The translations under genes were made by a program, and so were the position numbers. From DASROJ01 sp035646975 (GTDB taxonomy: Bacteria; Acidobacteriota; Polarisedimenticolia; JACPZX01; DASXTC01): a stretch of 9,566 bases of DNA. Below, one piece after another: positions 1 to 7,596 of the stretch. The stretch covers positions 1-9,566 of the forward strand of contig DASROJ010000274.1 of assembly GCA_035646975.1 (NCBI GenBank). Reading direction: 5' to 3'. The notes under the pieces are model-generated. The model was not told the DNA's origin. It searched no databases and worked only from the letters and a program-made list of their open reading frames with translations. The number at the start of each line of letters is the position of its first letter. Within the stretch, counting starts at the first letter, position 1.

Positions 1-544
1 CCATGTCGATGAGTCCCATCTCGCGCGTCTTTTCGGCGCGCACGCGCGCCCGCGCGGCGGACTGGAGCTGGACGTCGAGCAGGTCGATATCCTGCTGGTT
101 CTGCAGCTCCGTCTGGCGCGACTGGATCTTCCGGCGGTCCAACTCCGCCCTCGCCGAAACGAGCGACGACTCCTCCTGCTTGAGCCGGCTGTCCAGCGAT
201 GGGCTGTCCACCACGGCCAGCTCCTGTCCCTTGCGGATCCGATCCCCCGCGTCGACCAGCAGCCGCACGATGCCCACCTCCGGGCTGTAAAGGGTGGGAT
301 GGAACGCCGCGACGATCCGTCCCTGCACGCCGAGATCCCTTTCGAGATCACCTCGGACGACCTGGGCGATCCGCACGCGCGACTCGTCCACGGAGCGCTT
401 GGCGCTGACCCAGCGGCTTGCCGAGGGATACAGGACGGCGCCGCCGCCCAGCAGCAGCAGGCCGAGGCCCGTCACGATCCAGACGCGGCGCGAGCCTGAA
501 CGCCGCTGGACCGGTTTGTCCGTCGCTGAAGTGTCGCGGATCAT
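1..544 (-). CDS. HlyD-family membrane-fusion (periplasmic adaptor) protein, 5' part only
   Basis: The leftward frame opens at ATG 544-542 and stays open to the left edge, giving 181 residues of a partial protein. A basic, Ser-rich cytoplasmic N-terminus (about 1-20) is followed by one membrane segment at about 21-39 (VWIVTGLGLLLL core). Next comes a beta-rich stretch and a biotinyl-lipoyl half-motif, GDRIRKGQELAVVDSP, at about 100-115. From about 116 the sequence is Gln, Glu, Lys and Arg rich, as expected for the first helix of the adaptor coiled-coil hairpin. In the family, such proteins bridge an inner-membrane ABC or RND pump to an outer-membrane channel. The partner pump is presumably beyond the left edge; the RND-type gene at 2935 is far away and reads the other way. 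The ribosome binding site before this ATG is weak, and a 5-codon frame with a better site lies just upstream (552-569). The family call is firm; the substrate is unknown. Confidence 0.85.
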   Translation of the reverse strand, partial: MIRDTSATDKPVQRRSGSRRVWIVTGLGLLLLGGGAVLYPSASRWVSAKRSVDESRVRIAQVVRGDLERDLGVQGRIVAAFHPTLYSPEVGIVRLLVDAGDRIRKGQELAVVDSPSLDSRLKQEESSLVSARAELDRRKIQSRQTELQNQQDIDLLDVQLQSAARARVRAEKTREMGLIDM

Positions 545-660
545 GTCCAGCTCAAAGAGCAATCCTCATGCCGACGCTCCCGAAACAGGAAACCGCTGGA
601 TGCGGGGCGTTCGGGGCGGCGGGGGCGTGGTGTCCGGTGGCCACCCCGTACACGTGTTAC

Positions 661-690
661 GCAGCGGCCGGACGAATGTCCGGGCGCTGC
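661..690. repeat. 30-nt imperfect palindrome (operator or RNA hairpin candidate)
   Basis: Positions 661-666 (GCAGCG) pair with 685-690 (CGCTGC). After one G-G mismatch (667/684), positions 668-673 (CCGGAC) pair with 678-683 (GTCCGG). This leaves a central GAAT at 674-677. That is 12 Watson-Crick pairs with one mismatch in a 30-nt symmetric block. It lies between the divergent adaptor gene and the secreted NTF2-like gene, 46 nt before the ATG of the latter. No T-run follows on either strand, so it is not a standard terminator. It could be a binding site for a dimeric regulator, a 5' leader hairpin or a REP-like dispersed palindrome. The symmetry is seen directly; the role is not known. Confidence 0.6.
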
Positions 691-736
691 ATTCAGGGTG
701 AGGCTAACCGAACCCGCTCGCAGGCGTTGTTACGGC

Positions 737-1297
737 ATGAAGCGACAGATGGGAATCACACTCTTGACCCTGGCGGTGTCGTCGATGAACGTCGGGATGG
801 TTTCCGCACGGGATGACGCCGTAGTGCGAGCGGAGCTGGAAGCACGGTATCGCGAACTGGCGGAAGCCCATGACAAGGGAGACCTCGGAGCCATCGTTGC
901 GTCGAGGACGGCCGATTTCCACGCCATCTTTCCCGATGGCAGGGTGGGCGACAGCAGGACGATGGAGCAGTACTCCAGGCAGTTTCTCGAACTCAACCAG
1001 CCTCCTTACAACATCAGGTGCGCGATCCAGAAGCTGGTGGTTTCCGAGAACAAGCTCATCGCCGTTGCCGAGGTCTTTCAGGAAGCATCCCGGTACCGGG
1101 AGCTTGCCGGCAAGCGGCGCAGGGTGGATACGAGCGTCGTGCAGCGTGAGACCTGGGCGAAGACCGCCGACGGCTGGAAGCTCAAGTCAGTGGACAACGT
1201 TCGAGATCAGAAAAGATTCGTGGATGGAAAGCAGGTGGATCCCCTCAAGCCGTATGACCCGGAGGCTCCACCTTACAAGGACCCCCTGGGGCATTGA
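737..1297 (+). CDS. Secreted NTF2-like (DUF4440/SnoaL-type) protein
   Basis: This encodes 186 residues. Residues 1-24 look like a Sec signal peptide: MKRQ, a hydrophobic core ITLLTLAV, and a likely cut after VSA at 24. The mature part begins with a helical stretch (ELEARYRELAEAHDKGDLGAIVASRTADFHAIFPDG) typical of the alpha+beta cone fold in DUF4440/SnoaL-type proteins. It continues with beta strands ending WAKTADGWKLKSVDNV, a classic last-strand pattern of this fold. A Pro-rich tail follows (DPEAPPYKDPLGH). Proteins of this type bind small hydrophobic ligands or act as enzymes, but no catalytic residues can be assigned, so no reaction is proposed. The start at 737 was preferred over GTG 698 because it puts the basic residues directly before the hydrophobic core. 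The gene stands alone: the neighbour on the left is divergent, and 260 bp separate it from the kinase. Confidence 0.75.
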   Translation: MKRQMGITLLTLAVSSMNVGMVSARDDAVVRAELEARYRELAEAHDKGDLGAIVASRTADFHAIFPDGRVGDSRTMEQYSRQFLELNQPPYNIRCAIQKLVVSENKLIAVAEVFQEASRYRELAGKRRRVDTSVVQRETWAKTADGWKLKSVDNVRDQKRFVDGKQVDPLKPYDPEAPPYKDPLGH

Positions 1298-1438
1298 GCG
1301 ACGCATGACCTGTTTCCCGCGCAGCGCGCTTCCCCCGATTTCATTGACTCCTGGGACCTGATCGCCACAGAGCCTGCTGCATCCCCGAAACCCGGCGTGG
1401 CGCGGCCGAAGTCGGGCGAACCAGACAATCCCGAATGG

Positions 1439-1466
1439 TTGACTCGCGGCGATCTGAACCTAAATT
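1439..1466 (+). promoter_or_regulatory. Candidate sigma70-like promoter for the kinase gene
   Basis: TTGACT (1439-1444) and TAAATT (1461-1466) are separated by 16 bp. They match the -35 consensus in 5 of 6 positions and the -10 consensus in 4 of 6. They lie in a locally AT-rich patch that continues to about 1492, in the 260-bp spacer before the kinase gene. The leader would be about 85 nt. An overlapping alternative is TTGCTG (1465-1470) with TAGGAT (1486-1491). The call rests on consensus matching only. Confidence 0.3.
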
Positions 1467-1557
1467 GCTGGAGTCGGCATATTAATAGGATAGGTGACGC
1501 CTGCCCTGCGCTTTCCTCCAGACGCCGCCGGGTCGTCACCCCCTGTTCGAGGCCTGA

Positions 1558-2835
1558 ATGCAGCCAGACCCGCAACCCGAGCAAACATTGGTCGAGGTGC
1601 CTTTCGAGACGGCGGGGCGCTATCTCCTGCGCGAGCTGCTCGGAAAAGGATCGACCGGTGAAGTGTGGCTCGCGGAAGACCCGCAGATCGGACGGTCGGT
1701 CGCCGTCAAGATCCTCAACCTCCCCTCGGGGCTGGGCAAAGACGACATCGCCGAGTGGGAGCAGCGGTTCACCCGCGAGGCACGCGCCTCGGGAAGGCTC
1801 TCGCATCCCGGTATCGTCGCAGTTCACGATGTGGGCAAGACCGATGGCGGCCGGCCATTCATCGTGATGGAGCTGGTGCAGGGGCACAGCCTCGATGGCA
1901 TCATGAAGCAGGGACCGCTCCCGGCTCATGAGGCCGCTCTCATCTGGGGAGCCCAGGTCGCCGAGGCGCTCGATGCCGCACACGCGCAGGGGATCGTCCA
2001 TCGCGACATCAAGCCTGCAAACATCCTCATCGACGCTCACGGATGTGCCCGGATCGCCGATTTCGGGATCGCACGACTTGCCGAATCGGACCTGACCCGC
2101 GAGGGGTTGTTCCTCGGCTCGCCGGCCTATGCGTCGCCGGAGCAGGTGCGCGGCATCGGCGTTGACGGCCGCTCCGATCTGTTTTCACTCGGGGCAACGA
2201 TGTACGCGCTGCTGGTCGGTGTCAGACCATTCCGTGGAGAGGATCTCTCGAGCCTGGCCTACGCGATCTGTCATCAGGAGCCTGTGCCGCCGCGCCAACA
2301 GGCGCCCGGGCTGCCTCCGGGCATTGACACGATTCTGCTCAAAGCGCTTGCGAAAGATCCTGCATCGAGGTATCAGACCGGGCGCGAGATGGCCCGGGAC
2401 TTTCGATCCGTCTCCGGCGGCGATCTGCCCCGCCCTGCTGCGGGCATCGAGCCAGGCGTCGCCGGCCCGGAGCAGCTCGAAGCTCAGGCAGCCGCGCTCG
2501 GTTCGTCGGCCGGCATTGTTCTGGCGCGGGCGGCGATGGCGTGCGCTTCGTTCTCGCGGCGGAGTTTCGTGGCTGGACAGATCGCCTCTTCCCATCTGTT
2601 GAGGGCGGGGCGTGAGCAGTGGACTCGAGGCTGGCGCAAGAGCCCGCGCTCCCGGTTGGTGATGGGGTTCTGTGCGCTGGTTCTGCTGATCTCGTTGCTG
2701 CTGGGAACTGTCATGCTCGCCCGGTGGATCGAGGGGCGGAGAGAAACCCGGGGGGAGAAGGTCAAGAGGTTCTTCTCTTCCCTGTTCGCCGAATCGACCC
2801 GCGCGGAGCCCCCGATACTCGAGCCGGAAGCCTAG
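1558..2835 (+). CDS. Membrane-anchored Hanks-type serine/threonine protein kinase
   Basis: This encodes 425 residues. A full protein kinase domain spans about residues 22-285. It has the glycine loop GKGSTG (29-34), the ATP lysine K51 in VAVK, a likely helix-C glutamate E74, the catalytic loop HRDIKPAN (148-155, D150), DFG (168-170), SPEQ (193-196) in place of APE, and DGRSDLFSLG of subdomain IX. All key catalytic residues are present, so the enzyme should be active. An Ala- and Arg-rich linker follows (about 285-365), then one membrane helix at about 367-390 (MGFCALVLLISLLLG). The tail of about 35 residues beyond it is short and charged. Bacterial relatives usually carry a sensor domain outside the membrane, such as PASTA repeats, propellers or TPRs; here none is seen. 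A CGAGG ribosome binding site (1548-1552) lies 5 nt before the ATG, supporting this start. Substrates are unknown, and neighbouring genes give no clear target. Confidence 0.93.
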   Translation: MQPDPQPEQTLVEVPFETAGRYLLRELLGKGSTGEVWLAEDPQIGRSVAVKILNLPSGLGKDDIAEWEQRFTREARASGRLSHPGIVAVHDVGKTDGGRPFIVMELVQGHSLDGIMKQGPLPAHEAALIWGAQVAEALDAAHAQGIVHRDIKPANILIDAHGCARIADFGIARLAESDLTREGLFLGSPAYASPEQVRGIGVDGRSDLFSLGATMYALLVGVRPFRGEDLSSLAYAICHQEPVPPRQQAPGLPPGIDTILLKALAKDPASRYQTGREMARDFRSVSGGDLPRPAAGIEPGVAGPEQLEAQAAALGSSAGIVLARAAMACASFSRRSFVAGQIASSHLLRAGREQWTRGWRKSPRSRLVMGFCALVLLISLLLGTVMLARWIEGRRETRGEKVKRFFSSLFAESTRAEPPILEPEA

Positions 2836-2854
2836 AAGCCTGGCAGCCTGCGCG

Positions 2855-2883
2855 TTGTTGGCCCCCGGACCGTCTGGTAACAT
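2855..2883 (+). promoter_or_regulatory. Candidate extended -10 promoter for the MMPL exporter gene
   Basis: TTGTTG (2855-2860) lies 17 bp before TAACAT (2878-2883). The -10 box is directly preceded by TGG, an extended -10 TGn motif. It sits in the 99-bp gap after the kinase stop codon, with a leader of about 45 nt to the TTG start of the exporter. This suggests the exporter can be transcribed separately from the kinase. The evidence is pattern matching only, and the -35 box is poor beyond TTG. Confidence 0.35.
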
Positions 2884-2934
2884 CCCGCAGTAGTAAACGA
2901 CGGCCTGCACACCGGTCATGGGAGCCCCCTCCAT

Positions 2935-5229
2935 TTGAACCTCTTCACACCAGCGCGCTCCGCGGCGGTCGCCGGCCTCCTCGCGGTCCTGACGCTGGTG
3001 CTGTCCCTGTATGCCATGTCGCTTCGCGCCGATCCGGGGGTCGAATCGCTGATCCCAGCGCGCGGTGGCGACGCCAGGCGGTTGTCCGAGTTCAACAAGG
3101 CCTTCGGCTCCGACGAGACGATCGTGATGGCTCTTCAGGCGGAGCCGCTTTTCACGAAGGATCGCCTGGCGATCATGGCCGAGCTGACCGATCGCGCAGC
3201 CAGGATCCCCCATGTGTCACGCGTGCTGTCACCCACGAATGTCCGCGATCTGGATGGAGACAGCCTCGGCCCGTTCGAGCGCCAACCGTACAAGGACGTC
3301 CTGTCGGGCAGGACCACGCCGGCGGCGATGGGGAGCGAGCTGGCAGCTCACCCGCTGTTCGGCGGACTGCTCGTATCCACCGACGCACGCACGGCAGCCG
3401 TGCTCATCGAGCTGGCTCGGACAGACGAGGGGCAGGACTACCGCGCGGCGGCGGTTCGCGCGGTGCGTGAGCTGGCGGCGGGTCTGCCGGAGGGAATCAA
3501 AGGGTATGTCGCGGGCATGCCGGTGGAAAAAGTCGACGTCGCCGCGTACGTCGAGCAGGATCAGAGAACCTTCGCGCCCCTGATCGTGGCGATGCTCGTT
3601 CTGGTCACCGCCGCGCTTTACCGTCATCCGGTGGGCGTCATCGTGCCGTTGATGGTGGTGGGGGCCTCGGTGATATGGACACTCGGCCTTTACGCGCTGG
3701 CGGGCCGCACCTTGAACCCCGTCACGTCGCTGCTCACACCCGTCGTGCTGGTGGTATCGGTGGAAGGTGTCGTCCATCTGATGAACCAGCATCTTGCGGC
3801 CAGGGCCGAAGGGCTGCACCGGAGGGCGGCTCTGGGGCGCGCGATCCGGCACACGTGGCTTCCCTGCTTCAACGCCGCGCTCACCACCGCGATCGGTTTT
3901 GGCTCCCTCATGCTGATGCCGATTCCAGCCATCCGCGACTTCGGCCTGTTCAGCGCGGCCGGGGTGATGATCAGCTGGCTGCTCACCCTGGTGCTGGCGC
4001 CCCTGCTGCTGGCGTGGCTGCCGGACTTTCCACCGCGTGTCACCGACACGTTTCGTCCGGGACGGCTGGAGACGGTGCTCAAGAGCATCTCATCGTGGGT
4101 CTGCCGGCACCCTGCGATTGCCGGAGCCCTCTCGCTCCTCGTGCTGGCGGTGTCGGCGGCCGGCGTGGCGCGCATCAGGGTGGAGACCGACATCATCGGC
4201 TCGCTCCGGCATGGCAGCCCGCTCTACATCGCGACCTCCTTCATCGACCGGAATCTGACCGGTGTCAACGCGATCGAGATCGTCGTCAAGGACGTCCCCG
4301 TCGACGATGCCGCCGCACTCGAGCGACTGGCAACTCTCGAGCGGGAGGTTCGCGCGATGCCCGGCGTGCGCAAGGTGGTCGGCCTGCCCGATCTGTTCGC
4401 TCGCGCGAACCGCGCCTTTCACGCGGGAGACGTCGCCTTCGAACGGCTCCCGTCGGGAGAAGACGCCGGCACCGACCTGGCCGACTCTTTCGAGCTTCTG
4501 GGGCGCTCGGCTCCAGCCGACCTGGCGCGTCTGGTGTCACGCGGCGATGGTGTCACCGAGCTGCGTCTGGAGGCGCGCGTCACCGCGTTGGACACGGGGG
4601 CGTCGCAGCAGCTCTTCTCCCGCATCCGCGAGGCGGCATCGCGCGCGGGGCTCGACCGGACAGAGCTGACGGGCAACTTCGTCGTGCTGTCGGACATGTC
4701 GACCGGACTCGTCTACAACCAGATCGGCGGGCTGGTGCCGGCGCTGGCTCTGATCCTGGCGGCCCTCGCCATTCAATTCAGATCGCCGCGGCTGGGGCTC
4801 CTCAGCGCCATCCCGCACGGCGCCCCGGTCCTGATGGTGTACGGCCTGATGGGCCTGATCGGCATTCCGCTTTCGGTGCCCACCGCGATGATCGCCAACA
4901 TCGTGCTCGGCATGACGGACGACAACACGATCCATCTTCTGTCGAGTTTCCGGGACAAGCTCCGTGAAGGGGTCGGCTACGTCCAGGCGCTCGATGCCAT
5001 GTTCGATACTTCAGGCCGGGCGGTCGTCTTTTCCACTATCACGCTGGCCATGGGGTTCTGGGTCGGAATGCTCAGCTCGTTCCTGCCGACCGTCCAGTTC
5101 GCCGCGCTCACGGGCGCGGCCCTTCTGTTCGGCCTGGCCTGCGAAACGGTCTTGCTGCCATTGACCATGATCGTCTTCAGGCCGCTGAGCCGGTACTCCA
5201 CGAAGCCGCGGCAGCAGGCCGGCGCGTAA
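2935..5229 (+). CDS. MMPL/RND-superfamily exporter (COG1033 type)
   Basis: This encodes 764 residues with the two-fold repeated plan of RND exporters. Membrane helix 1 (about 10-30) is followed by a periplasmic domain (about 31-212), then a bundle of about five helices (about 214-360). A second half repeats this with helix 7 (about 394-413), a periplasmic domain (about 415-595) and a last bundle to about 750. The short periplasmic domains, much smaller than in AcrB, and the second-half motif GMTDDNTIHLL (about 659-669) fit the MMPL/COG1033 group, which moves lipids or other hydrophobic compounds using the proton gradient. D662 and D663 are the likely proton-relay acids; the equivalent place in half one reads VSVEGVVHL with E and H281. 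The start is TTG at 2935; GGAG (2921-2924) sits 10 nt upstream, and no ATG or GTG is in frame nearby. No adaptor or outer-membrane partner adjoins it. The substrate is unknown. Confidence 0.88.
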   Translation: MNLFTPARSAAVAGLLAVLTLVLSLYAMSLRADPGVESLIPARGGDARRLSEFNKAFGSDETIVMALQAEPLFTKDRLAIMAELTDRAARIPHVSRVLSPTNVRDLDGDSLGPFERQPYKDVLSGRTTPAAMGSELAAHPLFGGLLVSTDARTAAVLIELARTDEGQDYRAAAVRAVRELAAGLPEGIKGYVAGMPVEKVDVAAYVEQDQRTFAPLIVAMLVLVTAALYRHPVGVIVPLMVVGASVIWTLGLYALAGRTLNPVTSLLTPVVLVVSVEGVVHLMNQHLAARAEGLHRRAALGRAIRHTWLPCFNAALTTAIGFGSLMLMPIPAIRDFGLFSAAGVMISWLLTLVLAPLLLAWLPDFPPRVTDTFRPGRLETVLKSISSWVCRHPAIAGALSLLVLAVSAAGVARIRVETDIIGSLRHGSPLYIATSFIDRNLTGVNAIEIVVKDVPVDDAAALERLATLEREVRAMPGVRKVVGLPDLFARANRAFHAGDVAFERLPSGEDAGTDLADSFELLGRSAPADLARLVSRGDGVTELRLEARVTALDTGASQQLFSRIREAASRAGLDRTELTGNFVVLSDMSTGLVYNQIGGLVPALALILAALAIQFRSPRLGLLSAIPHGAPVLMVYGLMGLIGIPLSVPTAMIANIVLGMTDDNTIHLLSSFRDKLREGVGYVQALDAMFDTSGRAVVFSTITLAMGFWVGMLSSFLPTVQFAALTGAALLFGLACETVLLPLTMIVFRPLSRYSTKPRQQAGA

Positions 5230-5235
5230 CGGCCG

Positions 5236-6612
<1,377 letters not shown>

Positions 6613-6658
6613 GTCCCCCATTGGCACATCGAAGACGGCCACGCCGCATGAAGAGATG

Positions 6659-6689
6659 ATTCTACATGCACCGGAGTGAGATCTGTCAT
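6659..6689 (-). promoter_or_regulatory. Candidate promoter for the POT transporter gene
   Basis: Read leftward, ATGACA (6689-6684) and TAGAAT (6664-6659) each match the sigma70 consensus in 5 of 6 positions, with a longish 19-bp spacer. Transcription would begin near 6652, about 40 nt before the chosen ATG pair. This supports a start near 6612 rather than anything further upstream in the open frame. Pattern evidence only. Confidence 0.35.
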
Positions 6690-6965
6690 GGAATGAGGAC
6701 GGCGATTCCGTCGACCGGGGTGGCGAAGAGCGACTGGCTGTCGCAGAATAGCTGTACCACCCCCGGCGGGGACGATGAGCTCGGCTCGAGCGATGTCCGG
6801 TGTGGCCGTCCCCGCCCTCCCCGCCGCGGGCGTTACCCCAGGCACCCTGACACCAGCCCGCTCGACTCAGCGTCCCGTTGAACTCCCGCCCGCACTCCCT
6901 CGCCGCACGTCGGCGGCAGCCTCGACATGGTTGCGTGGGCCCGATGCGACCGCAGCCGACCCGGG
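6690..6965. other. Spacer without a convincing gene between divergent transporter and VOC genes
   Basis: Open frames exist on both strands, but their products are Pro-, Arg-, Ser- and Ala-rich with no recognisable domain, no good ribosome binding site and no conserved start. That is usual for GC-rich noncoding DNA. Only a weak 5-bp hairpin with a 5-nt loop is seen (6901-6915). Candidate promoters lie at its two edges. Otherwise nothing can be supported here. Confidence 0.6.
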
Positions 6966-6996
6966 TTCGAGAACGACGAGGGAATTGGTGCATAAT
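6966..6996 (+). promoter_or_regulatory. Weak candidate promoter for the VOC gene
   Basis: CATAAT (6991-6996) matches the -10 consensus in 5 of 6 positions and would give a leader of about 47 nt to the ATG at 7050. The only -35-like element is TTCGAG (6966-6971), with a long 19-bp spacer. The -10 box is the stronger part of this call. Confidence 0.25.
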
Positions 6997-7037
6997 GACC
7001 GCTCACCCCGCGCTGCAGATGTCTAGTCGGTTGACCC

Positions 7038-7045
7038 AGGAGGAG
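7038..7045 (+). promoter_or_regulatory. Strong ribosome binding site fixing the VOC start
   Basis: AGGAGGAG ends 4 nt before the ATG at 7050; its AGGAGG core ends 6 nt before it. This is the best Shine-Dalgarno match in the window and rules out the overlapping upstream frames as the real start. Confidence 0.85.
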
Positions 7046-7049
7046 TGTC

Positions 7050-7514
7050 ATGGCGAAGCCAGGAAAGCCCGTCCCGGATGGATTCCATACCGTAACGCCA
7101 CATCTGACGATGAAGAATGCCGGCGAGGCGATCGAGTTCTACCGGAAAGCCTTCGGCGCCGAGGAGATCGCGCGCATGCCGGGCCCCGGCGGGTCGGTCA
7201 TGCACGCCGAGATCAGGATCGGCGATTCGCCCATCATGCTCAACGACGAGTTCCCTGAGCATGGGGCCAGAGGGCCGAAGACCATCGGCGGCACTCCGGT
7301 CAGCATTCATCTCTACGTCAACGACGTCGACGCGCTGTTCGACCGCGCGGTGAAGGCTGGCGCCAAAGTCACGATGCCCATCGCCGACATGTTCTGGGGC
7401 GACAGGTTCGGCAAACTCGAAGACCCGTTCGGGCACCAGTGGTCGCTCGCGACACATAAAGAGGATGTCACTCCCGAGGAGTGCATGCAGCGGGCGAAGG
7501 CGGCGGGGTTCTGA
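7050..7514 (+). CDS. VOC-superfamily (glyoxalase/bleomycin-resistance fold) PhnB-like protein
   Basis: This encodes 154 residues with the paired beta-alpha-beta-beta-beta modules of the vicinal oxygen chelate fold. Module one opens VTPHLTMKNAGEAIEFYRKAFGAEE (about 15-39), a hallmark of PhnB-like proteins, and includes VMHAEIRIGDSPIML (about 50-64). Module two runs VSIHLYVNDVDALFDRAVKAGAKV (about 84-107) and ends WGDRFGKLEDPFGHQWSLATH (about 116-136). H52, H129 and the acidic residues E54 and E124 are possible metal ligands, judged by position only. Family members include isomerases, dioxygenases and resistance proteins, and many PhnB-like ones have no proven reaction, so none is assigned. There is no signal peptide, so it should be cytoplasmic. 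An 82-bp gap with its own candidate promoter separates it from the next gene. Confidence 0.9.
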   Translation: MAKPGKPVPDGFHTVTPHLTMKNAGEAIEFYRKAFGAEEIARMPGPGGSVMHAEIRIGDSPIMLNDEFPEHGARGPKTIGGTPVSIHLYVNDVDALFDRAVKAGAKVTMPIADMFWGDRFGKLEDPFGHQWSLATHKEDVTPEECMQRAKAAGF

Positions 7515-7517
7515 GGC

Positions 7518-7546
7518 TTGACGCCTTCCATTCCGTGCTCTACCGT
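7518..7546 (+). promoter_or_regulatory. Candidate promoter for the 99-residue secreted protein
   Basis: TTGACG (7518-7523) matches the -35 consensus in 5 of 6 positions. It lies exactly 17 bp before TACCGT (7541-7546), a GC-rich type of -10 box that matches in 3 of 6 positions. It begins just after the VOC stop codon and would give a leader of about 43 nt. The spacing and -35 box are good; the -10 box is weak. Confidence 0.45.
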
Positions 7547-7558
7547 GAGGGCCTAACC

Positions 7559-7569
7559 TTGTTCAACAA
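7559..7569. repeat. Perfect 11-nt palindrome TTGTTCAACAA in the 5' leader
   Basis: TTGTT and AACAA flank a central C. It is AT-rich in GC-rich surroundings and lies between the candidate -10 box (7541-7546) and the ribosome binding site (7579-7587). It could be a repressor site or a small leader hairpin. The symmetry is seen directly; the role is inferred. Confidence 0.4.
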
Positions 7570-7596
7570 TCACCCGTCAAAGGAGGGCTGTTCCAC

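Noticed and set aside
37..60. CG-rich alternating run
   Set aside because: It lies in the adaptor coding sequence and translates to the Ala- and Arg-rich coiled coil; codon bias explains it.
636..657. GGTGGCCACC (636-645) and ACACGTGT (650-657) palindromes
   Set aside because: These are short perfect palindromes of 10 and 8 bp that are expected by chance in GC-rich DNA; they are much weaker than the 30-nt block beside them.
698..736. GTG 698 as the start of the NTF2-like gene
   Set aside because: It would add 13 residues before the basic end of a well formed signal peptide and start directly at the foot of the 30-nt palindrome. ATG 737 gives a normal export signal.
1273..2040. 255-codon leftward frame overlapping the kinase start
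   Set aside because: It is antisense to the conserved kinase domain, with no recognisable domain or ribosome binding site.
2918..2938. Six-codon leader frame from ATG 2918 overlapping the TTG start of the exporter
   Set aside because: It has no ribosome binding site of its own; the GGGAG inside it is better explained as the site for TTG 2935.
5217..5234. Terminator between exporter and POT genes
   Set aside because: Only a 5-bp stem (GGCCG/CGGCC) with an 8-nt loop overlapping the stop codon is present, and no T-run follows on either strand.
6955..6990. tRNA T-loop-like string GGTTCGAGA
   Set aside because: The flanks do not form a T-stem, and no acceptor, D or anticodon arms can be placed upstream.
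6613..6993. N-terminal extension of the POT transporter to 585 residues
   Set aside because: The added 127 residues are Arg- and Ser-rich with no family similarity, have no ribosome binding site, and span a candidate promoter. The POT signature begins soon after the ATG pair at 6612.
6775..7026. 83-codon rightward frame in the large spacer
   Set aside because: Its composition is Pro-, Ser- and Arg-rich noncoding-like, with no ribosome binding site, and it overlaps the likely VOC promoter.
7514..7526. Hairpin AGGC/GCCT after the VOC gene as a terminator
   Set aside because: It has only 4 bp and no T-run, and it is better read as part of the -35 region of the next promoter.
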